From Chitinophaga niabensis (GTDB lineage: Bacteria > Bacteroidota > Bacteroidia > Chitinophagales > Chitinophagaceae), in NCBI RefSeq assembly GCF_039545795.1, contig NZ_CP154260.1, positions 2,609,001 through 2,673,000 on the forward strand: 64,000 nt of DNA, given 5' to 3'. The position numbers and the translations under genes are program-made. Below are positions 26,467-33,990 of the stretch, piece after piece; the stretch's first letter is position 1, and each line of letters starts with the position of its first letter. The notes beneath the pieces are model-generated. The model made no database searches and was not told where the DNA came from. It saw only the letters and a program-made list of their open reading frames with translations.

Positions 26467-26547
26467 AACATTTGGTTTGAAATTGCTCCGCAAAAATCTA
26501 ACCATAATTAGGCGATAATGCTGTTTCGTATTTACTGAATATTAATT

Positions 26548-26555
26548 TATCTTTG
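26548..26555 (+). promoter_or_regulatory. -7 promoter box immediately before prfB
   Basis: TATCTTTG matches TAnnTTTG and ends 7 nt before the prfB ATG at 26563, so the message should start at or within a few bases of the start codon. Confidence 0.65.
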
Positions 26556-26562
26556 CGGACTT

Positions 26563-27658
26563 ATGACAATAGAACAATTGAAGGCTATGAGGGACCGTCT
26601 GTACGTCCTGGGAGGTTTTCTTTAACGTACAGGACCGCATAGACAAAATAGAAAATGATAAGCAGATGACCCTCGCCCCGGGATTCTGGGATGATAACGA
26701 AAGGGCAACTGCTATCCTGAAAGAAATTAAGGTGAACAAATTCTGGGTGGATCTTTACAATCAGGTAAAGGACGCCATTGAAGATAGCGCCGTTCTGCTG
26801 GAATTCCAAAAAGAAGGTGAAGCAACTGAGGAAGAAGTGAAAGCAGCTTATGATAATGCCACTGCGGCATTGGATGAGCTGGAGTTCAAAAGCACCCTCA
26901 ACCAGCCGGAAGATGAAATGCCCGGCGTTCTCACCATCAATTCCGGCGCCGGTGGTACCGAAAGTCAGGACTGGGCAGAGATCCTTCTCCGCATGTACCG
27001 TATGTACGGTGAAAAGCAGGGTTGGAAAGTCAGTGAGATCGATGTGCAATACGGAGATGGCGCAGGCATTAAATCTGCTACGCTTGAATTCGATGGGGAA
27101 TTTGCTTACGGCCTGCTGAAAGCAGAAAGTGGGGTTCACCGGTTGGTGCGCATCTCTCCATTTGATTCCAACGCCCGCCGCCACACATCTTTTGCCTCTG
27201 TATTCGTATACCCGCTTGTAGATGATACCATCGAAGTAGCTGTTAACCCTGCCGACCTGGAATGGGAATTCTACCGTTCAGGTGGTAAAGGTGGTCAGAA
27301 CGTGAACAAGGTGGAAACCGCCGTTCGCCTGAAACATATTCCTTCCGGTATTATCATCGAATGCCAGCAGGCACGTACACAAGGGGAGAACCGTACCAAG
27401 GCATTGACCATGTTGAAGTCCAGGTTGTACGAAGAAGAGATCCGCAAGCGCGAAGAACTGAAGAATGCATCGAATGCAAATAAACGCAAGATCGAATGGG
27501 GTTCACAGATCCGCTCTTATGTTTTCCATCCGTACAAAATGATCAAAGATCACCGCACCGAGTATGAAGTAGGAAATATCGGCCCTGTAATGGATGGTGA
27601 GCTGGATGGATTCATCAAAGCGTACCTGATGATGCAGAAAGAAGAAGAGAAAGGTTGA
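26563..27658 (+). CDS. prfB: peptide chain release factor 2, expressed by +1 frameshift
   Basis: The reading frame is 26563-26622 joined to 26624-27658: 20 codons in frame 0, then a +1 slip, giving about 364 residues, the normal RF2 length. The first frame opens [12 protein letters not shown] and ends at a UAA (26623-26625); the second resumes [15 protein letters not shown] and runs through [10 protein letters not shown] (the SPF tripeptide for stop recognition) and [11 protein letters not shown] (GGQ for peptidyl release). RF2 releases at UGA and UAA. Annotating only from the first Met in the second frame (26666) would remove about 34 N-terminal residues. The downstream pruA gene starts 46 nt later. 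Confidence 0.93.
26611..26626 (+). promoter_or_regulatory. prfB programmed +1 frameshift site
   Basis: GGAGGT, a 3-nt spacer TTT, slippery CTT, then TAA C. This is the same layout as the E. coli prfB cassette (SD-like element, short spacer, CUU U). The in-frame stop is UAA rather than the usual UGA. The internal SD-like element should pair with the 16S 3' end while CUU is in the P site and promote the slip to UUU. Confidence 0.85.
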
Positions 27659-27703
27659 TCCGAACACCAACCATATTTATAACAAACAACAACAATCTAA
27701 GCC

Positions 27704-29335
27704 ATGCATAACGCTTATTTTGACTTTGCAGCACCAGGCAATGAACCGGTTATGAGCTTCGCTCCGGGATCCCCGGAAAGAGCAGCACTTAAAAAACAAC
27801 TAGCCGCATATAAGGCTGTTGAGCAGGACATTCCCATGTACATCGGCGGAAAAGAAGTCCGTACCGGCAAAACGGTAGACATTCGTCCCCCGCATGAGAT
27901 CAAACATAAACTGGGTCATTTCCACTCCGGAGATGCCAGTCATGTTACAGATGCTATCAACGCCGCACTGGCTGCACGCCAGCAATGGGCAGATACTCCC
28001 TGGGAGCATCGCGCAGCCATCTTCCTCAAAGCAGCAGAGCTGCTGGCCACCAAATACCGCGCGCATACCAATGCCGCTACCATGTTGGGCCAGAGCAAAA
28101 ATGCCTACCAGGCTGAAATAGACAGCGCCTGCGAACTCATAGACTTCCTGCGCTTCAACGTACATTACCTTACAGAGATCTACCGTCAGCAACCTATCAG
28201 TTCACCTGGTGTGCACAACAGGCTGGAATATCGTCCCCTGGAAGGTTTTGTACTGGCTGTAACGCCATTTAACTTCTCCGCTATCGGTGGTAACCTGCCT
28301 ACTTCTGCTGCCATGTGTGGTAACGTAGTAGTTTGGAAACCTGCCAATACACAGGTATTCCACGCCAGCCTTTTCATGAAGATCCTCATAGAAGCCGGTT
28401 TACCGGATGGCGTGATCAATCTTGTTTATGCAGACGGACCCACCATCGGTGATGTATGTTTCGCACATGCTGACTTTGCCGGTATCCACTTCACCGGTTC
28501 TACCGGCGTATTCCAAACCATGTGGAAAACCATTGGCAATAACATTCATAAATACAAAACTTACCCACGCATAGTAGGAGAGACCGGTGGTAAAGATTTT
28601 GTGATCGCTCACAAGTCTGCCGATGTAGATGCGGTGGTAACTGCACTCGCAAGAGGCGCTTTTGAATACCAGGGTCAGAAATGCTCTGCTGCTTCCCGCG
28701 CTTACCTGCCGAGCAATATTGCAGAAGAAATCAAGACTAAACTGGCTGCAGCCCTTAAGACCATGAAAATGGGTACTACAGAGGACTTCTCCAACTTCAT
28801 CAACGCCGTGATCGATGAACGTTCTTTTGATAAGATCACTAAGTATATCGATAACGCGAAGAACGATGCAAAAGCTAAGATCATCGCTGGCGGTAACTAC
28901 AGTAAAACAGAAGGTTACTTCATAGAACCCACTGTGATCGAAACCACAGATCCTTTATACACTACCATGTGCGAAGAGATCTTTGGACCTGTACTCACAG
29001 TATACGTATACGATGCAGAGAAATACGAAGAAGCATTGAAACTGGTAGACAGCACCAGCACCTATGCACTCACAGGAGCTGTATTGGCGCAGGACCGTTA
29101 CGCATTGGAACTGGCTGCTAAAAAGCTGGTGAACGCGGCAGGTAACTTCTACCTGAACGATAAACCAACAGGTGCAGTAGTTGGTCAGCAACCATTCGGA
29201 GGCGCCCGTGCATCCGGCACCAATGATAAAGCAGGTTCACAGCTGAACCTCTACCGCTGGCTGAGTGCGAGAACCGTGAAAGAAACACTGGTTCCGCCAA
29301 CGGACTACAGGTATCCTTTCCTGAATGAAGCATAG
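27704..29335 (+). CDS. pruA: L-glutamate gamma-semialdehyde (1-pyrroline-5-carboxylate) dehydrogenase
   Basis: 543 residues, the single-domain PutA-independent form. Recognisable blocks: AVTPFNFSAIGGNLP, VVWKPANTQVFHASLF, GIHFTGSTGVF (cofactor loop), VGETGGKDFV with the active-site Glu region, and EYQGQKCSAASRAY carrying the catalytic Cys. It oxidises glutamate semialdehyde to glutamate with NAD+ in proline degradation. No proline dehydrogenase gene lies nearby. It has a terminator at 29355. Confidence 0.95.
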   Translation: MHNAYFDFAAPGNEPVMSFAPGSPERAALKKQLAAYKAVEQDIPMYIGGKEVRTGKTVDIRPPHEIKHKLGHFHSGDASHVTDAINAALAARQQWADTPWEHRAAIFLKAAELLATKYRAHTNAATMLGQSKNAYQAEIDSACELIDFLRFNVHYLTEIYRQQPISSPGVHNRLEYRPLEGFVLAVTPFNFSAIGGNLPTSAAMCGNVVVWKPANTQVFHASLFMKILIEAGLPDGVINLVYADGPTIGDVCFAHADFAGIHFTGSTGVFQTMWKTIGNNIHKYKTYPRIVGETGGKDFVIAHKSADVDAVVTALARGAFEYQGQKCSAASRAYLPSNIAEEIKTKLAAALKTMKMGTTEDFSNFINAVIDERSFDKITKYIDNAKNDAKAKIIAGGNYSKTEGYFIEPTVIETTDPLYTTMCEEIFGPVLTVYVYDAEKYEEALKLVDSTSTYALTGAVLAQDRYALELAAKKLVNAAGNFYLNDKPTGAVVGQQPFGGARASGTNDKAGSQLNLYRWLSARTVKETLVPPTDYRYPFLNEA

Positions 29336-29354
29336 TTCAATATATTACATTATA

Positions 29355-29388
29355 AAAAAGCAGTTCCGGGAATGGAACTGCTTTTTTT
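29355..29388 (+). terminator. terminator after pruA
   Basis: AAAAAGCAGTTCC pairs with GGAACTGCTTTTT around a 7-nt loop; T-tract follows, A-tract precedes, so it may also serve the convergent sulfatase gene. Confidence 0.85.
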
Positions 29389-29392
29389 ATTA

Positions 29393-31006
29393 TCAGAGAT
29401 TTGATTTGGCATCTGTATAGTTATAAAACCATTTAAACGTTCGCTTGAAAGGTTCTGCTTTTACCTTTTGATACCAGTGCTCGTATTCCCGTTTCAATTT
29501 ACCGGCAATCTCAGGCTGTGCAGAAGAAAGATCATGCAGTTCCGACCGGTCATTCTCAATATCATACAACTGCCATTGTTCTGTATGCTCGGCAACCAGT
29601 TTCCATTTGCCATCCAGTACAGCCTTGTTTCCTTCATGTTCCCAGAAGATGGGGTTAACCCTGTTTATTTTTTTTCCTGTAAAGGCAGGCACCATACTGG
29701 CACCTTCCAAAGGTTGAATAGCATTGCCTCCAAACGTTGAAGGGTATTGCGTTTTACCTAAGTCAACCAATGTGGCCATAATATCAGTGATGTGTGCCGG
29801 CTGCCGTTCAAAAGCACCATTCCTGGAAGCTGGTATCCCTGCGGGCCAGGAAACAATACAGGGAGAGGAAATGCCTCCTTCATGTGTTTGATGTTTATAT
29901 CCCCAGAAAGGTGTACAGGAAGCTTCTGCCCATCCCTGCCCAAGGAACACGCTGGATTGGGAAGAACCGGGTATAGCTCCATCATATTTTCCTTCTGCTC
30001 CCGGCTCTGCATTACCACCATTGTCTGATACAAACAGCAGCACTGTATTATCAAACACATTCCTCTTTTTCAAACCTGCTACCAGGTCGCCGATGCTCTT
30101 ATCCATATGAGCTATTACTGCAGCGTATATGGCCATAATATGATCAAACTTTTCTTTCTCCTGCTGACTCAGCTGGTCCCAATCAGGAACATTTGGATTA
30201 AATGGCGTTAGTTTGGAGGATGGATCGAGCAATCCAATGGCAAGCTGTTTTTTATATCGCTGTTCCCGAAGTTTTTCCCATCCCTCCAGGTATTTCTTTC
30301 TGAACTTTTCAATTTCATCCAGGGGCGCCTGTAAGGGAAAATGAGGCGCATTATATGCCAGGTACAGCATAAAAGGCTTTTGTTCCTGTAAAGCTTCATC
30401 TATGAACCGCAGGCTGTAATTGGACCATAGATCAGTGCTGTACCAGTTTTGAGGTAGTACAGCAGCATCATTAGGCAGGCGTTTCCCGTTTAGGAAAAGT
30501 TTTGCATTGGGATGGTCGCCATAGTAAAAACCTCCGGCCGGTGCATTGAGTGATCTGTCAAATCCCCGTTTCCACGGCACCACGCCCTGAGCTTGTCCCA
30601 CATGCCATTTACCAACCATAGCTGTAAAGTATCCGGCATTTTTCATCACTTCACCTATCGTAACGCTTTCGTTATTCAACCGGCCTCTGTAAGCCGGATG
30701 CTCCGGACCTTTATCTTCCATCATATGCCCTATACCAGCCTGGTGGGCATAGATCCCCGTGAGCAGTGAAGCCCGGGAAGGGCAGCAGCGTGCTGTATTG
30801 TAAAAATTGGTAAGCCGGACGCCGTTTTTGGCAAGTGCATCCAGGTGAGGGGTTGGTATTTCGCTGCCGTAACATCCCAGGTCAGCAAAACCAAGGTCAT
30901 CTGCCATGATGACGATAACATTAGGGCGCTTCTGTGCAATAGCCGTTCCTGTTGTGATCATGCCACAGGCCAGAAACAGACAGCTCAACCGGGTTGTTTT
31001 TTTCAT
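29393..31006 (-). CDS. secreted type I sulfatase
   Basis: 537 residues with a signal peptide (1-25, ending TAIAQ). Metal-binding MADDLG (34-39) and the formylglycine motif CCPSRASLLTG, with Cys74 as the residue to be converted (C-x-P-S-R), followed by the KWHVG catalytic motif and a C-terminal subdomain ending YWYQKV-like. It hydrolyses sulfate esters, probably from polysaccharides or aryl compounds, in the periplasm. There is no SusC/SusD pair or second glycan enzyme near it, so it is not part of a visible polysaccharide utilisation locus. It needs a formylglycine-generating enzyme or anSME encoded elsewhere. Confidence 0.92.
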   Translation of the reverse strand: MKKTTRLSCLFLACGMITTGTAIAQKRPNVIVIMADDLGFADLGCYGSEIPTPHLDALAKNGVRLTNFYNTARCCPSRASLLTGIYAHQAGIGHMMEDKGPEHPAYRGRLNNESVTIGEVMKNAGYFTAMVGKWHVGQAQGVVPWKRGFDRSLNAPAGGFYYGDHPNAKLFLNGKRLPNDAAVLPQNWYSTDLWSNYSLRFIDEALQEQKPFMLYLAYNAPHFPLQAPLDEIEKFRKKYLEGWEKLREQRYKKQLAIGLLDPSSKLTPFNPNVPDWDQLSQQEKEKFDHIMAIYAAVIAHMDKSIGDLVAGLKKRNVFDNTVLLFVSDNGGNAEPGAEGKYDGAIPGSSQSSVFLGQGWAEASCTPFWGYKHQTHEGGISSPCIVSWPAGIPASRNGAFERQPAHITDIMATLVDLGKTQYPSTFGGNAIQPLEGASMVPAFTGKKINRVNPIFWEHEGNKAVLDGKWKLVAEHTEQWQLYDIENDRSELHDLSSAQPEIAGKLKREYEHWYQKVKAEPFKRTFKWFYNYTDAKSNL

Positions 31007-31060
31007 TTAGATATTTTTAGGATAGAAGGTGCAGTTTAAATATACTCAAACTGAATTCAT

Positions 31061-31097
31061 AAAAAAAGGGGCGCCCTTTGCAGAGCGCCCCTTTTTT
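31061..31097 (-). terminator. terminator downstream of the peroxiredoxin gene
   Basis: AAAAAAAGGGGCGC pairs with GCGCCCCTTTTTT; perfect 13-bp stem with T- and A-tracts on both strands. Confidence 0.85.
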
Positions 31098-31110
31098 ATT
31101 TCCTTGTTGA

Positions 31111-31623
31111 TTATATCTTCTTGATAGCTGCAATAGCCTCTTCCACATGTTGCGTAGCCTGCGTCATAGAGTTGAACTGATGCACAACCGTACCATTCTT
31201 ATCCAGCACATAAGTAACACGTCCCGGCATCATCATGGTCTTAGGCACACCAAATAACTTCCGCACCGCATTATTCTCATCACTGAGCAATGTAAAAGGC
31301 AGATGATATTTTTCCGCAAACTTCTTATGAGAAGCTACATTATCTGAACTGATCCCGATCACCTGCACACCTTTATCTGTGAACTCCGAAAACGAATCCC
31401 GGAAAGAACAGGCTTCTTTTGTACATCCGGGCGTATCATCCTTCGGATAGAAGTAAATCACTGCCGGGCCTTTCGCCAATGCGGAAGACAATTTGAAATT
31501 ATTCCCGTTTTGATCTTTCAATTCAAAGTCGGGTATCTTTTCGCCGTTCTTGATCTGGGATTTGGCAGAAGCACCAAATCCGAAGATTGCCAGTGTGAGG
31601 AGCATGGTTTTTATGAGTTTCAT
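31111..31623 (-). CDS. exported peroxiredoxin (Bcp/PrxQ type)
   Basis: 170 residues from the ATG at 31623, where a signal peptide starts (MKLIKTMLLTLAIFGFGASA). Thioredoxin-fold core with PAVIYFYPKDDTPGCTKEAC: the peroxidatic Cys in TPGC and a second Cys five residues later as in atypical 2-Cys PrxQ proteins. It reduces peroxides, here probably in the periplasm. On the minus strand a -7 box (TAGCTTTG, plus coordinates 31645-31652) lies 21 nt before the start. Confidence 0.9.
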   Translation of the reverse strand: MKLIKTMLLTLAIFGFGASAKSQIKNGEKIPDFELKDQNGNNFKLSSALAKGPAVIYFYPKDDTPGCTKEACSFRDSFSEFTDKGVQVIGISSDNVASHKKFAEKYHLPFTLLSDENNAVRKLFGVPKTMMMPGRVTYVLDKNGTVVHQFNSMTQATQHVEEAIAAIKKI

Positions 31624-31676
31624 GATGTTTTGATATTGTAGTATCAAAGCTACAAAACAGGGATCATTCAGAAATG

Positions 31677-32354
31677 TTAAAACAGGAGGTTTACGCCGAT
31701 CCTGACAGAATTGAGGGAAAAGAAATCACTGTTGATACCAACAAAGTGGCCAGTGGAGACAGCTTTTTTGGTAGGGTCCTGCTCCGGCTTTAGCTGTTTC
31801 CGGTGATAATCATAATTAAACAGATTACCCAATGTAGCTAACAGATTGATGTTGTTCTTCAATCTGAATTGCAGGCCTGGCTCATAAAAAGCACCCAGGT
31901 TCAAAATTTTGGCATCAGCAGGTTGGCCATCAGCTAAATGCTCGTTAGTTTGACTATATCCTGCAGACAAGCCCAGATCGTTGTATACAGAGAACCGGCT
32001 CTTACCAATAGGCACATTGAAACGAACAAAAGGAGCAGCAACGTAGCTATTGGAACTTTGAAGGTTTTCCCCGCCTGTGTGGCTGTAACCCAATTTAATA
32101 CCCAGTGCAACATTCTCCTTAATGTAATAGCCGAACTCAGGAGCAATATTGAACTGACTGGACCTGCTTCCTCCACTCACAACAAAATTAGGAGGTGTAC
32201 CAACCGGACTCGTGTTGTAAACAGATTGATTCTTGACAGTGCTGAATCCTGCAGTTCCTCCGAGGAAAAATTTCTTAGCAGGTACATCCTGCGCAAATAC
32301 AGTGGCGCTTGAAAATAAAGCCGCCACAAACATGGTTCCGTAAAGTTTTTTCAT
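31677..32354 (-). CDS. outer membrane beta-barrel protein
   Basis: 225 residues with a signal peptide (1-21, FAQ). The rest consists of alternating beta strands (FNIAPEFGYYIKENVALGIKLGY, shortened here to its pattern of Gly/aromatic girdle) and ends in VRIGVNLLF, a C-terminal aromatic suitable for BamA recognition. Eight strands seem likely. Similar small porin-like barrels are abundant in Bacteroidota and mostly of unknown function. It is 29 nt upstream of the peroxiredoxin start, with the latter's own promoter in between. Confidence 0.8.
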   Translation of the reverse strand: MKKLYGTMFVAALFSSATVFAQDVPAKKFFLGGTAGFSTVKNQSVYNTSPVGTPPNFVVSGGSRSSQFNIAPEFGYYIKENVALGIKLGYSHTGGENLQSSNSYVAAPFVRFNVPIGKSRFSVYNDLGLSAGYSQTNEHLADGQPADAKILNLGAFYEPGLQFRLKNNINLLATLGNLFNYDYHRKQLKPEQDPTKKAVSTGHFVGINSDFFSLNSVRIGVNLLF

Positions 32355-32473
32355 AAATGTAATTTTTGAAAGAATAGATTAACAGTACAAGTATAACTGC
32401 TTAACTCTTAATATAATGTTAAATGAATATACGATGTCTGAAATCATAGTTTTTAATCTGGCCCATTAATCCT

Positions 32474-32481
32474 TATTTTTG
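32474..32481 (+). promoter_or_regulatory. -7 promoter box for pyrR
   Basis: TATTTTTG fits TAnnTTTG; about 19 nt lie between it and the TTG start at 32501, too short for a PyrR-type attenuator. Confidence 0.6.
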
Positions 32482-32500
32482 ATGCTTAAACACTTTTGTT

Positions 32501-33031
32501 TTGAAATCTATTTTGACGGATCGGCAATTAGCTATCACCATCGACCGGCTCAGCCACCAACTGATTGAGAACCATCTTGAGTTCAGGGACACGGTGCTCA
32601 TAGGTTTACAGCCCAGGGGGATCTATTTGTCTGACAGGATCTACCATAATTTGAAAAAGCTGCTTCCCAACACCCATATTGCCTATGGTAAACTGGACAT
32701 TACCTTTTACCGGGACGATTTTAAAAGCGAGAAGGGATTGCAGGCCCCCAATGAAACGGATATTAATTTCTCCGTTGAAAATAAACGGGTAGTGCTGATA
32801 GATGATGTGTTGTATACCGGCAGAACCATCCGTTCCGCCATGGATGCCATGCTTGATTTTGGCCGCCCCGCCGCCGTGGAGCTGCTTGTACTGATAGACA
32901 GGAGGTTCAGCAGAGAGCTGCCCATCCAGTCTGATTACACCGGAAAAACCATCGATGCCATCATAACAGAACGCGTAAAAGTCCTGTGGAAAGAACGCGA
33001 TGGAAAAGACGAAGTTGTGTTGATTGCCTAA
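32501..33031 (+). CDS. pyrR: PyrR, pyrimidine regulator/uracil phosphoribosyltransferase
   Basis: 176 residues starting with TTG; no ATG precedes the conserved N-terminus (ILTDRQLAITIDRLSHQL). PRPP-binding loop VVLIDDVLYTGRTIRSAMDA, plus IGLQPRGIYLSDRI and GKLDITFYRDD, are diagnostic of PyrR. In Firmicutes PyrR binds UMP and attenuates pyr mRNA; in Bacteroidota the RNA-binding role is not established and only the UPRTase activity may matter. pyrB starts 23 nt later with its own promoter box. Confidence 0.9.
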   Translation: MKSILTDRQLAITIDRLSHQLIENHLEFRDTVLIGLQPRGIYLSDRIYHNLKKLLPNTHIAYGKLDITFYRDDFKSEKGLQAPNETDINFSVENKRVVLIDDVLYTGRTIRSAMDAMLDFGRPAAVELLVLIDRRFSRELPIQSDYTGKTIDAIITERVKVLWKERDGKDEVVLIA

Positions 33032-33037
33032 ACCTCT

Positions 33038-33045
33038 TATATTTG
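33038..33045 (+). promoter_or_regulatory. -7 promoter box for pyrB
   Basis: TATATTTG lies in the 23-nt gap between pyrR and pyrB and ends 9 nt before the pyrB ATG, which predicts a leaderless or near-leaderless pyrB transcript. Confidence 0.55.
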
Positions 33046-33054
33046 CACCTTAGA

Positions 33055-33990
33055 ATGTCACTGTCTGTTAAACATCTACTAGGTATACGCGATCTGACGC
33101 GTCAGGATATAGAGCTTATTTTCCAAACGGCCGATCAGTTAAAGGAGGTTTTACAACGTCCGATCAAGAAGGTTCCCACACTTCGGGATACCACTATCGT
33201 CAATGTTTTCTTTGAGAATTCCACCCGCACCCGCATCTCTTTTGAGCTGGCGGAAAAACGGCTGGGCGCTGATGTGGTGAACTTCTCCGCATCCGGTTCT
33301 TCCGTATCCAAAGGAGAAACGCTGATAGATACGGTCAACAACATCCTGTCCATGAAAGTGGATATGGTAGTGATGCGGCATTCCGCAACAGGCGCTCCTC
33401 ACTTCCTCAGCAAACACATCAATGTACCCATAGTTAATGCCGGAGACGGTATCAACGAACATCCCACACAGGCATTGCTCGATGCTTTCTCTATCAGGGA
33501 AAAGCTGGGCAGCGTGGAAGGGAAAAAAGTAGCCATCTGTGGAGACATCATGCATTCCCGCGTAGCGCTCTCCAATATCTACTGCCTCAAAAAACTGGGT
33601 GCAGAAGTAACCGTGGTAGGGCCTCCCACACTCATTCCCAAACACATTGCACAGGCGCTGGACGTTAACGTGAGTTATGATATCCGTGAAGCCCTGGCCT
33701 GGTGTGATGTAGCAAACGTACTGCGCATTCAGCTGGAAAGGCAGAACATGCCTTTATTCTCTTCCTTACGCGAATACTCGCTGGCTTATGGTGTGAACCG
33801 TCAACTGCTGGACAGTCTCCAGAAAGAGATCGTGATCATGCATCCGGGCCCCATCAACAGGGGAGTGGAATTAAGCTCAGATGTGGCAGACTCCGGCCAG
33901 TCCATTATCCTGGACCAGGTGGAAAACGGCGTAGCTACAAGAATGGCTGTCTTATACCTCCTTGCCCGCAAAGAGCCCGTTTTTAATTAA
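33055..33990 (+). CDS. pyrB: aspartate carbamoyltransferase catalytic subunit
   Basis: 311 residues from ATG 33055 (MSLSVKHLLGIRDL); an upstream in-frame ATG inside pyrR (32986) would add 23 unrelated residues. Carbamoyl-phosphate motif FENSTRTRISFELAEKRL, then VVMRHSATGAPHFLS, INEHPTQALLD and MHPGPINRGVEL. Condenses carbamoyl phosphate with aspartate in pyrimidine synthesis. No pyrI is adjacent. The last 4 nt overlap the convergent FtsX-type gene. Confidence 0.95.
   Translation: MSLSVKHLLGIRDLTRQDIELIFQTADQLKEVLQRPIKKVPTLRDTTIVNVFFENSTRTRISFELAEKRLGADVVNFSASGSSVSKGETLIDTVNNILSMKVDMVVMRHSATGAPHFLSKHINVPIVNAGDGINEHPTQALLDAFSIREKLGSVEGKKVAICGDIMHSRVALSNIYCLKKLGAEVTVVGPPTLIPKHIAQALDVNVSYDIREALAWCDVANVLRIQLERQNMPLFSSLREYSLAYGVNRQLLDSLQKEIVIMHPGPINRGVELSSDVADSGQSIILDQVENGVATRMAVLYLLARKEPVFN

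Noticed and set aside
26563..26625. prfB as a frameshifted pseudogene
   Set aside because: The break has the full recoding cassette (GGAGGT, spacer, CTT TAA C) at the conserved position, and the joined protein has normal length and motifs.
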